NCBI GenBank assembly: GCA_937981945.1
Contig: CALJNJ010000293.1
Coordinates: 1 to 16,050 of the forward strand
Reading direction: 5' to 3'
Source: an uncultured Caulobacterales bacterium
GTDB lineage: Bacteria; Pseudomonadota; Alphaproteobacteria; Caulobacterales; Maricaulaceae
Length of the DNA: 16,050 nt
How positions within the stretch are numbered: the stretch's first letter is position 1; each line of letters opens with the position of its first letter. A program made the translations under genes and the position numbers. The notes below the pieces were generated by a model. It was not told where the DNA came from. It worked only from the letters and a program-made list of their open reading frames with translations, and ran no database searches. This document shows, in pieces, positions 6,779 through 13,253 of this stretch.

Positions 6779-9343
6779 CTACCAATCGACGGAGAGCTCG
6801 AGGCCGTAAGTGCGCGGCACGTTATAAATCGTGCCGCCCGTGCGCACTACGTCTACGAGCGGTGTGCCGCCAATGATGAATCGCTTATCGGTCAGATTAT
6901 TGATATAGGCAGTGAGGCGGATGTCGTCACTGTCCGAGAGCCAGGTGAGGCGGGCGCTCATATCTTTTTGATCCGTGCGATAACGACCGTCGAGACAACT
7001 GCCGCGGTCAAAACATTGCTCCACATTATTGCGCTGTGAATATTGCAGGCGCGGGATGAACGTGCCCATATCCGTATTCATGGTATATTGGGCGGCAGCA
7101 AAGAAGACTTCCGTCGGCAGGCGCGGCAATTCTTCGTCAGAGCGGTCCACATCGCATAAATCCACAGGTCCGGCCGAAGAGGTCACCGAGGTGCAATTGG
7201 GCAGGCCGCTGCCGGGGGTGAGGATGCGCGTATCCTGATAATCTTTGATGTCGCCGTCATTAACCGCCATGTTGAAGGTCAGCTCCCAATTCTCCGCCGG
7301 CAGGAAAGTGGTTTCCACTTCTATACCTTTGATGACGGATTTGGCTGCATTGATCAGGCGCGGCGCGACTGATCCTGTTAGAGGATTGACGGTTACGGAG
7401 GTCAGCTGACGGTCGTCATATTGAGTGTAAAACAAGGCCGTATTGAGCCGCAATTTTCGGTCAAGCGCGTCGATCTTCAGCCCGGCTTCATAATTCCAAA
7501 CATCTTCGGGTTCATAAGTAGTAAGCGCTTGGGTTATGGGATCCAGGGATTCCGAGACCCCGCCTGAGAGAAAACCGTTCGCCGCCGTGGCATAGGCAAT
7601 ACCGGCGTCAATGCCCTCAATATCATCCAAGTTTCTCTGGACGCTGATCATTGGCGTCCACGCATCGTTTTTGACCTTGAGCGTCTGGTCATTGATGTCG
7701 GCTATCCCGGCCGCTGCATTGGGGATGACCTCATGGACGTGGCCGTGATTGGGGTTGAACACAGCTTCACCGCCCGGAATGAGCCAGATGGTTCCGGTAA
7801 CGACGGGCAAAGCGTTGGAGCCGTCCAGGGTGAGATTGCTTGCATTGATCACATCTTGGACGCGGCGCAGCTCGCGATTCTCCGACGTATATCTGAGGCC
7901 CGCCGTTAGGCTCCATTGCTCGCTCATTTGCCAGTCAGCCTGCGTAAAGGCAGAATAGGCCTTATTATCGGTTTCGCGGGTCAGCTCGCTTGAGCTATAG
8001 AACAAAAGCGGGGCGATGCCGGCCACGCTGAAGATCGGTCCGAGGACGCCGCGATTTGTGCCGCCGTCTGACTTTTCCAAAAACAAATAGCCGCCCGCTA
8101 CAATATCCAGTGTCTCGCCCGCTTTAGCGGATAAGATGAGCTCCTGGCTGATTTGTTCAGTCTCGCGCTTGGCGCCGCCGCGGCCGTCCCCGAGTGTAAT
8201 CTGATGCAAAGAGGGAATAGCCACTGCGTCCAGATCAATGCCGTCGCCGGCTTTGGTATCGCGAAAGCCGGTAATGCTTTTGACGGAGATATCCTCGTTC
8301 AGATCCCAATTGATTGTGGCCGACAATCCCAAAGTCTCTGCCTCATAACGGCTGCCCTCAAGATCGCTTAAAACCCGGTCGGGACCGAGCGCATTATTAT
8401 CCAGACAATGATCTTCAATGGCCTGTCCTGTGCCCGGGATGAAAACCGTGCCGTTTTGCGCGTCGGCCTGCCAGCCTGCGCCTTCCGCATCCGGAAAATA
8501 TTCGCAGTCCTGTCCGCGTCCGGCTTGATCGGTCTCGCCGTAATTGGCCAGCAGGTCCACGGACAGATCATCGGAAGGCGTTAAGAGAAAGCGCGCCTTG
8601 GCGCCCCAACGATTTTCGTCGGATAAAGTTTCGCCCAAAAACTCATTTCTCACAAACCCGTCGCGCTCGGTCTTATAGGCAGAGAAACGGGAATTTAAGA
8701 GCCCGTCGACCAGAGGAATATTGACCGTTGCGCGGTAATCAAGCCGGCCGAGATTACCGATCCGGGCCTGCGCATTTCCTTCAAATTCATCCGTCGGGGC
8801 ATTGGTGGTGTAAAGAATGGCGCCGCCCGTGGTGTTTTTCCCAAAGAGCGTGCCCTGCGGCCCGCGCAGCACCTGAATGCCGGCAATGTCCACATTATCC
8901 AGCAGGGTTCCGTCCGGCCGTCCCATATAGACACCGTCCAGATAAATGCCCACGCCGGAGTCAAAATTCACGCCGGTATTGCGCGCGCCGACGCCGCGAA
9001 TAAAAATACTGCCGACCCCGGTGGCGCCATTACCGTTTTGGACGTCAATATTGGGCGTGACTTTGCGCAGATCCGACAGATTGGTCAGGCCCGCTTCGAC
9101 CAAATCATTTTCCGAAAAAACGGAAACGGCCACAGGAGTATCCTGCAAGCCCTCTTCGCGTCGCCGCGCCGTGACGACGATCTCATCAATCTGTCCGCTG
9201 CTCGTTCTGTCCTGCGTGTCCTGAGCAATCGCTGCGGCCGGCATCATAACTGATACGCCGATCAGGCCCAACAGACTCGGCAATGACAACAGGGCGCCGC
9301 CTGCATATCGTTTGAGCCCTGTTTTGAAACTCGGATTTGGCAT
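6779..9343 (-). CDS. TonB-dependent outer-membrane receptor
   Basis: An 854-residue TonB-dependent receptor. Residues 1-40 are a signal peptide ending 'AAAIA', followed by the TonB box 'DEIVVTA' (53-59). The plug domain (about 65-185) shows 'GIYLDGVYMGRPDG' (132-145), 'VLRGPQGTLFGKNTTGGAI' (158-176) and 'YTTNAP' (178-183), all hallmarks of the family. The remainder is the 22-strand barrel and closes with 'TYGLELSVDW', ending in the aromatic residue needed for outer-membrane assembly. Paired cysteines in the barrel (for example 'QCFDRGSC') probably bridge extracellular loops. Such receptors import siderophores, vitamin B12, glycans or other large nutrients. The plug resembles the large group common in sphingomonads and hyphomonads, whose substrates cannot be read from sequence. 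I chose ATG 9343 because GGGGAG directly abuts the upstream ATG at 9349, which leaves the correct six-base spacing only for 9343. Confidence 0.96.
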   Translation of the reverse strand: MPNPSFKTGLKRYAGGALLSLPSLLGLIGVSVMMPAAAIAQDTQDRTSSGQIDEIVVTARRREEGLQDTPVAVSVFSENDLVEAGLTNLSDLRKVTPNIDVQNGNGATGVGSIFIRGVGARNTGVNFDSGVGIYLDGVYMGRPDGTLLDNVDIAGIQVLRGPQGTLFGKNTTGGAILYTTNAPTDEFEGNAQARIGNLGRLDYRATVNIPLVDGLLNSRFSAYKTERDGFVRNEFLGETLSDENRWGAKARFLLTPSDDLSVDLLANYGETDQAGRGQDCEYFPDAEGAGWQADAQNGTVFIPGTGQAIEDHCLDNNALGPDRVLSDLEGSRYEAETLGLSATINWDLNEDISVKSITGFRDTKAGDGIDLDAVAIPSLHQITLGDGRGGAKRETEQISQELILSAKAGETLDIVAGGYLFLEKSDGGTNRGVLGPIFSVAGIAPLLFYSSSELTRETDNKAYSAFTQADWQMSEQWSLTAGLRYTSENRELRRVQDVINASNLTLDGSNALPVVTGTIWLIPGGEAVFNPNHGHVHEVIPNAAAGIADINDQTLKVKNDAWTPMISVQRNLDDIEGIDAGIAYATAANGFLSGGVSESLDPITQALTTYEPEDVWNYEAGLKIDALDRKLRLNTALFYTQYDDRQLTSVTVNPLTGSVAPRLINAAKSVIKGIEVETTFLPAENWELTFNMAVNDGDIKDYQDTRILTPGSGLPNCTSVTSSAGPVDLCDVDRSDEELPRLPTEVFFAAAQYTMNTDMGTFIPRLQYSQRNNVEQCFDRGSCLDGRYRTDQKDMSARLTWLSDSDDIRLTAYINNLTDKRFIIGGTPLVDVVRTGGTIYNVPRTYGLELSVDW

Positions 9344-9525
9344 AGTCATCTCCCCGGTTATTCACCTGCGGCCGACCACCCATTTTGTTCTGTTCTAAAA
9401 GGCAGAGCGCGAATTCTGCTCACCTCGGGCCAAAGCCGCGTCAGACCCCCATCATGAATACGAACCGCCCGAACTGCAAATGCTTTTTTGACGGTTAAGG
9501 AATAGGTGATCGAAACGTGGATTTG

Positions 9526-9534
9526 TGGTATAAT
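9526..9534 (+). promoter_or_regulatory. Extended -10 promoter before the 9544 gene
   Basis: TGGTATAAT combines a perfect TATAAT (9529-9534) with an upstream TGn, forming an extended -10 element. The -35 region 17 bases away (GTGATC) is weak, as is usual for extended -10 promoters. Nine bases separate TATAAT from the ATG at 9544, so the transcript should start within about three bases of the start codon. No Shine-Dalgarno sequence is present. Confidence 0.6.
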
Positions 9535-9543
9535 GCTTCGTCT

Positions 9544-10029
9544 ATGACCCATGATGAAATTCGAGCTCTTTTCCCCGCGGCTGATGTTTGCCGAACAGAA
9601 AAAATCGTGCAGCTTGCTTTTACGGGTTCGGCGACGATGCGACTGGAATATTATCCGACCGAGATCGAAAGGGAGGTCGTCGTCCAAATGGTCGGAAATT
9701 TGACGAAAGTTCCGGTAGAATTTCATACAACCGTCTATGCTGAAGCTTTTAAGAAATATCACAATGATATTGCGTGGGTCGGATGCGAAACGCCTGAGGA
9801 GGCTATCTCGCTTGGCGAATTTTCAGATCATATTATACCAAAATCCGCGTCAGACATGGCCCCACTTATTACCTTTTTCTCTCTGTTTGCTGCCAAGTCT
9901 CATAACGGCCGACCTTATATCAGCCTGAGAGCGAAAGCGGCATGGGACGCGGGCGGCATTGTTTGGTTTTTTGACAATGGAGAAAAATATAAGAAGACCG
10001 GCTCCTTCGACGACGAGTTGGAACGCTGA
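9544..10029 (+). CDS. Uncharacterised 161-residue protein
   Basis: I do not recognise the family. The protein is soluble, with no signal peptide or membrane segment, and alternates predicted strands and helices: 'KIVQLAFTGSATMRLEYYPT' (20-39), 'EREVVVQMV' and 'PVEFHTTVYAEAFKKYHNDI'. It contains an aromatic segment 'GGIVWFFDNGEKY' near the C-terminus and ends in acidic residues. The frame could start at GTG 9517, but that codon lies upstream of a perfect extended -10 box, so ATG 9544 is the likely start and the mRNA is probably leaderless. The gene stands alone between the divergent TonB receptor (200 bases away) and the convergent acidic-protein gene (40 bases away). It is a plausible real gene because of its promoter and its protein-like composition. 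Confidence 0.7.
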   Translation: MTHDEIRALFPAADVCRTEKIVQLAFTGSATMRLEYYPTEIEREVVVQMVGNLTKVPVEFHTTVYAEAFKKYHNDIAWVGCETPEEAISLGEFSDHIIPKSASDMAPLITFFSLFAAKSHNGRPYISLRAKAAWDAGGIVWFFDNGEKYKKTGSFDDELER

Positions 10030-10030
10030 G

Positions 10031-10052
10031 GCGATTTCCGAAGCGCAATCGC
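10031..10052. terminator. Weak inverted repeat between convergent genes
   Basis: GCGATT (10031-10036) and AATCGC (10047-10052) can pair around a ten-base loop in the 40-base gap between the convergent stops at 10029 and 10070. The stem is only six pairs and no long T run follows on either strand, so termination here is only a possibility. Confidence 0.25.
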
Positions 10053-10069
10053 GTGTATTATCTTCCGCA

Positions 10070-10435
10070 CTAAAATTCGTCGGTTACGGATAAAAGTTTG
10101 ATGTCCGGGTCATGCTCAAAAATTTCGGTGAGGTCCTGATTGAGTTTATCAAATGTGTCGGATTGGACCCGGCGCAGTTTTCGCCATGAAAAGCGCGTCG
10201 CTTTGCCCAAATTAGCGATCACATAATCTTCGAGGCAGTACACGCCAATATTATCGCTGTCTTTCAACCCTATCCACCAGCCCCAATCTTCTTCTAAAAT
10301 CCCGCGGGAAGAATAGCCTCTTTTTAGGAGAGCGTTGCGGATTTGGTTCGCGATTTCCGCGCCGTTAAATCCATCGTCATTTTCATAATAAACGATGGGA
10401 AAGTTTTGCGTTTCCAAGTGAAAATATTTTGGCAT
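10070..10435 (-). CDS. Uncharacterised acidic protein with EDWGWW motif
   Basis: A 121-residue soluble protein I cannot assign to a named family. It has a predicted alpha/beta start ('YFHLETQNFPIVYYENDDGF'), a helix with 'ANQIRNALLKRGY' and a striking 'GILEEDWGWWIGLKDSD' segment (about 45-61), a motif I have seen in other uncharacterised proteobacterial proteins. The C-terminus is acidic ('EIFEHDPDIKLLSVTDEF'). I chose ATG 10435 because GGAGG lies four bases before it. It overlaps the stop of the GST gene by one base (TGATG), so translation is coupled. A longer frame from 10498 lies wholly within the GST coding region and is unlikely. Cotranslation suggests a role linked to the GST, but none is known. 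Confidence 0.8.
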   Translation of the reverse strand: MPKYFHLETQNFPIVYYENDDGFNGAEIANQIRNALLKRGYSSRGILEEDWGWWIGLKDSDNIGVYCLEDYVIANLGKATRFSWRKLRRVQSDTFDKLNQDLTEIFEHDPDIKLLSVTDEF

Positions 10436-11193
10436 CAAGCCTCCGAACGGAATTGCGAGTAGGACGTGGCGGGCGCGGCTGCTAACCGGTCCCGCCATGC
10501 CAGTAAGTCGTCAAACTCCTCGGCCAGAGCTTTATCTTGCCAGCATTTTTGAGTGGCGGGGCCCAAAGGGGGATCATGACGCGCCAATGGGGCAATCACT
10601 TCGACGACAGCTGCCATAACCATATCCGCATAGCTGAAATCACCGAGCAGATAATCCGAGCCTGATTGGGACAGACCTTCCTGGGTTTTGAGCAGAGCAG
10701 TCCGAAGGGATCCCGGTTTGAGCAAATGTGCGTATTTTTTATCTAAGCGTCGCACGGCGTCATAGGCCATAAACCGTAATGGTCCGCGCATTTTTTGCGG
10801 GATGATATTGGGAAGACCTTCTTCGAGGGCTTGCGGATTATTCAAAATTCTGCGGACGACTTGCGTGCGCCCTTGCGCAAGCGCAGCCTCACTCAGATCA
10901 TTCCACGGTTTAATTGCAATCATATCACCCAGCCGCCCGTCACCGCGCTGCCGGGCGGCATAATCCGCGATGTCCCAAGACTCTCTTAACACCTGTGATC
11001 CGGCGAACATTAACGGTACGGAGACCGTGCCCGTCATCTGCCGCAGGCGCAGGCGCAGGCCAGGCTCGCTTAGGCTGGGCGTATATTCCCGATAGTCATA
11101 AGCCAGATCACAATATTCCAGTGCCCAACGGGCCTTTTTGGTCCAAGGCGAAAATGTTTCCCCGAACAGTAATAATGGTGTGTCAGCGTTCAT
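10435..11193 (-). CDS. Glutathione S-transferase-like protein
   Basis: A 252-residue cytosolic protein with the GST layout. The N-terminal thioredoxin-like domain (about 5-85) shows 'LFGETFSPWTKKARWALEY' (9-27), where the S-P-W-T-K-K-A-R stretch occupies the glutathione-activating site, then the cis-proline motif 'VSVP' (57-60) and the 'ESWDIADY' helix start (71-78), where Glu-Ser normally contacts the gamma-glutamyl group. The all-helical C-terminal domain follows, with 'LLGDFSYADMVMAA' near its end (the N-capping and hydrophobic staple region). Probable activities are conjugation or reduction of electrophiles, but the substrate is unknown. The start is ATG 11193, which lies exactly six bases after a TATAGT box. 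The in-frame TTG at 11199 would fall before the transcript. It is followed by the TGATG-coupled EDWGWW protein. Confidence 0.9.
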   Translation of the reverse strand: MNADTPLLLFGETFSPWTKKARWALEYCDLAYDYREYTPSLSEPGLRLRLRQMTGTVSVPLMFAGSQVLRESWDIADYAARQRGDGRLGDMIAIKPWNDLSEAALAQGRTQVVRRILNNPQALEEGLPNIIPQKMRGPLRFMAYDAVRRLDKKYAHLLKPGSLRTALLKTQEGLSQSGSDYLLGDFSYADMVMAAVVEVIAPLARHDPPLGPATQKCWQDKALAEEFDDLLAWRDRLAAAPATSYSQFRSEA

Positions 11194-11409
11194 GGTCAAA
11201 CTATAGAAACGCCGCGCTGAATGGCAAATTCATTTTTGCGACAAGAATACTTTTGACGGGCGTTTTTATTCAAACGGCATAAGAAGGTCAGAAGGTCAGG
11301 GGCCTTACAAACTAATTTAATATTGATGTATCTTTTGTGCTTACTTCCCCTATGGTCGCCCATGGGCGCACTAACAATAATGATCAGCGCTGATTCTTGA
11401 GGCTCTGAC
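11194..11409. other. Divergent intergenic region, GST and lipoprotein genes
   Basis: This 216-base stretch is the longest without a gene. It holds the GST promoter (11200-11227), a tandem duplication of AGAAGGTC (11282-11289 and 11290-11297) and a ten-base palindrome GCCCATGGGC (11358-11367). I found no convincing -35/-10 pair for the lipoprotein gene and no sign of a structured RNA or small coding frame. Confidence 0.5.
11200..11227 (-). promoter_or_regulatory. Promoter placing transcript start on the GST ATG
   Basis: On the minus strand TTGCCA (11227-11222) and TATAGT (11205-11200) are 16 bases apart. Six bases then separate the -10 box from the ATG at 11193, making the A of the start codon the expected first transcribed base. 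No ribosome site is present, so the GST mRNA is predicted to be leaderless. Confidence 0.6.
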
Positions 11410-11844
11410 ATGAAAATTAAACCTGTTTATCTTTTGGCTGCGGCGACATTTGTGTCAGCCTGTTCCGATAGTGGGACCGAACCCGTAAAAGCGGAGGCGC
11501 CGGAGCCGGCTGCGGTGGTTTCGTCCGACACACAAACGCAAACGGATCTTCCCCCCTTGCTTGAGGGCGCAAAAATGGCTCAGTGTAAAATCGGACCGAG
11601 CCGCTATGAAGGCCCTTGCGTATTCCGGGCGGAAAGTAACGGTACGTTTTCCGTCTCCATGCGCGATCAATCGCCGATTTATGACGGAGTCACAGTCGTC
11701 ACCGTTGCCATTGTTGAAACGGGAAAAGCTGAAGTTATGGGCATGACTACGGCGGGCAATAATTCCCGTTGGGGCAGCGCCGTCCGGTCCAAAGAAGACC
11801 CGGCGTGCTGGATCGGAAGTGATTTCGAGGTGTGCGCTTATTAG
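11410..11844 (+). CDS. Small secreted lipoprotein, uncharacterised
   Basis: A 144-residue putative lipoprotein. The signal 'KPVYLLAAATFVSAC' (4-18) ends in the lipobox VSAC with lipidation at Cys18. The following serine and aspartate (+2 Ser, +3 Asp) do not strictly demand inner-membrane retention. A linker rich in Pro, Glu, Ala and Thr (about 20-48) precedes a compact domain with four cysteines (in 'AQCKIGPSRYEGPCVF' and 'DPACWIGSDFEVCAY') that could form two disulphides in the periplasm. This pattern occurs in small lipoproteins of unknown role. I do not recognise a named family. GAGG about eight bases before the ATG supports the start. It precedes the VOC gene on the same strand, but the 107-base gap contains a separate candidate promoter. 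Confidence 0.85.
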   Translation: MKIKPVYLLAAATFVSACSDSGTEPVKAEAPEPAAVVSSDTQTQTDLPPLLEGAKMAQCKIGPSRYEGPCVFRAESNGTFSVSMRDQSPIYDGVTVVTVAIVETGKAEVMGMTTAGNNSRWGSAVRSKEDPACWIGSDFEVCAY

Positions 11845-11868
11845 GCCTGATGACTCATAATGCTCCTG

Positions 11869-11896
11869 TTGCAACACTTGGTGTTAGCACTATGGA
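11869..11896 (+). promoter_or_regulatory. Candidate promoter of the VOC gene
   Basis: TTGCAA (11869-11874) and TATGGA (11891-11896) are 16 bases apart, predicting a transcript start near 11903 and a leader of about 50 bases that contains the GGGAGG ribosome site. A small hairpin ACAC-TTG-GTGT lies in the spacer. The match to consensus is moderate. Confidence 0.35.
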
Positions 11897-11951
11897 ATTG
11901 CGTCTGATCCCAATAAATGATTGGATAAAGTCAATAGATCGGGAGGTAATC

Positions 11952-12314
11952 ATGGAGAAAGTTGACGGCATTGGCGGATTGTTCTTTCGCGCCAAAGACC
12001 CAAAAGCATTGGCAAATTGGTATGAAACCCATTTGGGCATTAATCCGGCGCCGACCACAATGGAAATGATACCGTGGACGTCAGGAGAAGGCGTCACCGT
12101 GTTTGCGCCGTTTGATCACAACACAGATTATTTTCCGGCCGATCGTCAGGTCATGTTTAATTTTCGGGTCAGGGATTTGGATAAAATGCTGGCGCAGTTA
12201 AAAGACGCCAAGATCGAAATTTCCCATGAGCATGACATGGAAGGTGTGGGCAGGTTTGCCCGCATTCACGATCCGGAAGGCAATCCCATAGAGCTGTGGG
12301 AACCGTCGGCCTAA
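11952..12314 (+). CDS. VOC-fold (glyoxalase/dioxygenase-like) protein
   Basis: A 120-residue single-domain vicinal-oxygen-chelate protein. It has the paired beta-alpha-beta-beta-beta modules: 'GLFFRAKDPKALANWYETHL' (9-28) opens the first, and 'MFNFRVRDLDKMLAQLKD' (68-85) opens the second. 'ARIHDPEGNPIELWEP' (103-118) is the conserved end, where Glu115 is the usual metal ligand. The expected His at the start of the first module is replaced by Gly-Leu-Phe-Phe, so the metal site may be incomplete. VOC enzymes isomerise, cleave or detoxify small molecules, and proteins of this short type often have no known substrate. I chose ATG 11952 because GGGAGG lies five bases before it. The longer frame from 11832 reads through the preceding stop region and has no such site. 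Confidence 0.9.
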   Translation: MEKVDGIGGLFFRAKDPKALANWYETHLGINPAPTTMEMIPWTSGEGVTVFAPFDHNTDYFPADRQVMFNFRVRDLDKMLAQLKDAKIEISHEHDMEGVGRFARIHDPEGNPIELWEPSA

Positions 12315-12318
12315 GGCA

Positions 12319-12507
12319 TTACTCCAGGAATATATCTTCTACATGTTCACTGAACAGCCGCGCAATTTTTAGCGCGAGAGACAAGCTAGGATCATATTTT
12401 TCTTTTTCAATCGCAATAATATTTTGCCGGGATACGCCCAATAGTTCGGCCAGACGCCCTTGCGTCCAGCCATTATCTTTGCGCAGTTCTTTTACGCGGT
12501 TTTTCAT
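12319..12507 (-). CDS. Small XRE-family transcriptional regulator
   Basis: A 62-residue protein consisting of one helix-turn-helix domain of the Cro/C1 type. 'RVKELRKDNGWTQGRLAELL' (4-23) gives helices one and two, 'GVSRQNIIAIEKEKYDPSLS' (24-43) the recognition helix and following turn, and 'LALKIARLFSEHVEDIF' (44-60) the final helices. It binds DNA as a dimer by family knowledge. Its ATG at 12507 overlaps the stop of the upstream membrane-protein gene by four bases (ATGA), so the two are coupled. A longer frame to 12600 would lie wholly inside that gene and is rejected. Small regulators of this kind often repress their own operon, and the 55-base dyad at 13185-13239 in front of the operon is the obvious candidate operator. 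Confidence 0.93.
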   Translation of the reverse strand: MKNRVKELRKDNGWTQGRLAELLGVSRQNIIAIEKEKYDPSLSLALKIARLFSEHVEDIFLE

Positions 12508-12929
12508 ATAAATCGATGTCTCAAAAATTCCCAAATTACATGCCATATCACGATCGCAACGGGAACTAATAAAACAGCCGGGAAGCTCGGGCCCTGCCAA
12601 AAGATCGTGATGATCTCATAACAGGTAATCGCCCATAAAAGAGCGCCGAAAGTTATGGCTAAAGAATTCACAGCCAATGTTTGTTCAAATTCTTCCAACT
12701 TACGGATGTGGGCCACGAGGGCCCACGTCCACGCCGTCAGGACCAAAATAGGCAGGCCTGCACTCAAGAGTTTTGCGCCGGTTCCGCTCCCGAGCGATAG
12801 GGCTTCGGGGAAGAGCATTGACGCCGCGAACAATCCGGCAAAGACAAATTGGGTGAACGTATGTCGCCATTTCTCTTTACGCCGTTTGGCGATTGATGCT
12901 TGTGTTTCTGATTCCAAGCCTGTCTCCAT
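12504..12929 (-). CDS. Four-helix membrane protein, DUF2178-like
   Basis: A 141-residue integral membrane protein with four likely transmembrane segments (about 25-41, 54-75, 86-110, 115-134). The signature region 'RKLEEFEQTLAVNSLAITFG' (76-95) between helices two and three, and the final 'WEFLRHRFI', resemble small membrane proteins that are commonly encoded directly upstream of a 60-70-residue XRE regulator and are sometimes annotated DUF2178-like. I recall this pairing as widespread, but its function is unknown. I chose ATG 12929 because GAGG lies five bases upstream. The longer start at 12959 overlaps the previous gene and lacks a ribosome site. The previous gene's TAA ends at 12931, one base before this ATG, and the XRE gene starts within this gene's stop (ATGA). 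Confidence 0.85.
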   Translation of the reverse strand: METGLESETQASIAKRRKEKWRHTFTQFVFAGLFAASMLFPEALSLGSGTGAKLLSAGLPILVLTAWTWALVAHIRKLEEFEQTLAVNSLAITFGALLWAITCYEIITIFWQGPSFPAVLLVPVAIVIWHVIWEFLRHRFI

Positions 12930-12930
12930 T

Positions 12931-13170
12931 TTAGCCTCGATTAAACATCTTTGCGGCAAACCCCAACATATGTTTGCGGCTTTCCCACATGGTCAGTCCT
13001 AATATTCCGGCGGTCAGCCAAAAACCGATCTCCGTCACAATGGCGACAGCTGTAACGCCGATCGTCCAAGTCGCGACAGTGGGATCCGTAAAGAAGAGCC
13101 CGATCAATATTAGCCAACACAGAGCCACAAAGCTCCAGATGATTTTTAAACTCAATGATTTCTTATTCAT
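12931..13170 (-). CDS. Small two-helix membrane protein
   Basis: A 79-residue protein with a basic N-terminus ('MNKKSLSLK'), a first hydrophobic helix at about 10-27, an acidic turn ('TDP'), a second longer hydrophobic stretch at about 35-60 and a basic C-terminal tail. The family is not recognised. The start is ATG 13170, preceded by GGAG six bases upstream. A longer frame to 13260 crosses the operator region and lies opposite the divergent gene, so it is rejected. It is the first gene of a three-gene unit with one base to the next start, and it probably acts with the four-helix protein in the membrane. That joint role is inference from context. Confidence 0.75.
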   Translation of the reverse strand: MNKKSLSLKIIWSFVALCWLILIGLFFTDPTVATWTIGVTAVAIVTEIGFWLTAGILGLTMWESRKHMLGFAAKMFNRG

Positions 13171-13184
13171 GTTTTTCTCCAAAA

Positions 13185-13239
13185 TGTAAAGAACTATTGA
13201 CATCTTACATTTGATCTGAAATGTCAAGAGCACTTTACA
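13185..13239. promoter_or_regulatory. Concentric 55-bp dyad, probable shared operator
   Basis: Two inverted repeats share one centre at 13212. The outer arms are TGTAAAG (13185-13191) and CTTTACA (13233-13239); the inner arms are TTGACAT (13197-13203) and ATGTCAA (13221-13227). Counting all mirrored positions, 20 of 27 pairs match. Each inner arm contains a perfect TTGACA -35 hexamer, facing outward on opposite strands, which suits divergent promoters under one repressor, although neither has a convincing -10 box at 17 bases. The site lies between the XRE operon (start 13170) and the lipoprotein amidohydrolase (start 13254). XRE autoregulation is the likely use. Confidence 0.7.
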
Positions 13240-13253
13240 AAATGGAGTTGACA

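Noticed and set aside
8368..9253. Several frames on both strands within the TonB receptor plug region
   Set aside because: The receptor's plug motifs are unambiguous in its own frame; these are shadows produced by its GC-rich codons.
9358..9762. 134-residue minus-strand frame between the TonB receptor and the 9544 gene
   Set aside because: It lies antisense to the 9544 gene and across its promoter, has no ribosome site and a composition (Arg, His, Ser rich) typical of antisense frames.
11282..11297. Tandem duplication of AGAAGGTC
   Set aside because: Only two short copies and no third copy or dyad nearby; it may be chance or a small slippage event, not a supported regulatory site.
12508..12600. 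N-terminal extension of the XRE regulator
   Set aside because: It lies wholly within the coding sequence of the upstream membrane protein, while the ATG at 12507 forms a standard ATGA overlap and gives a normal 62-residue HTH protein.
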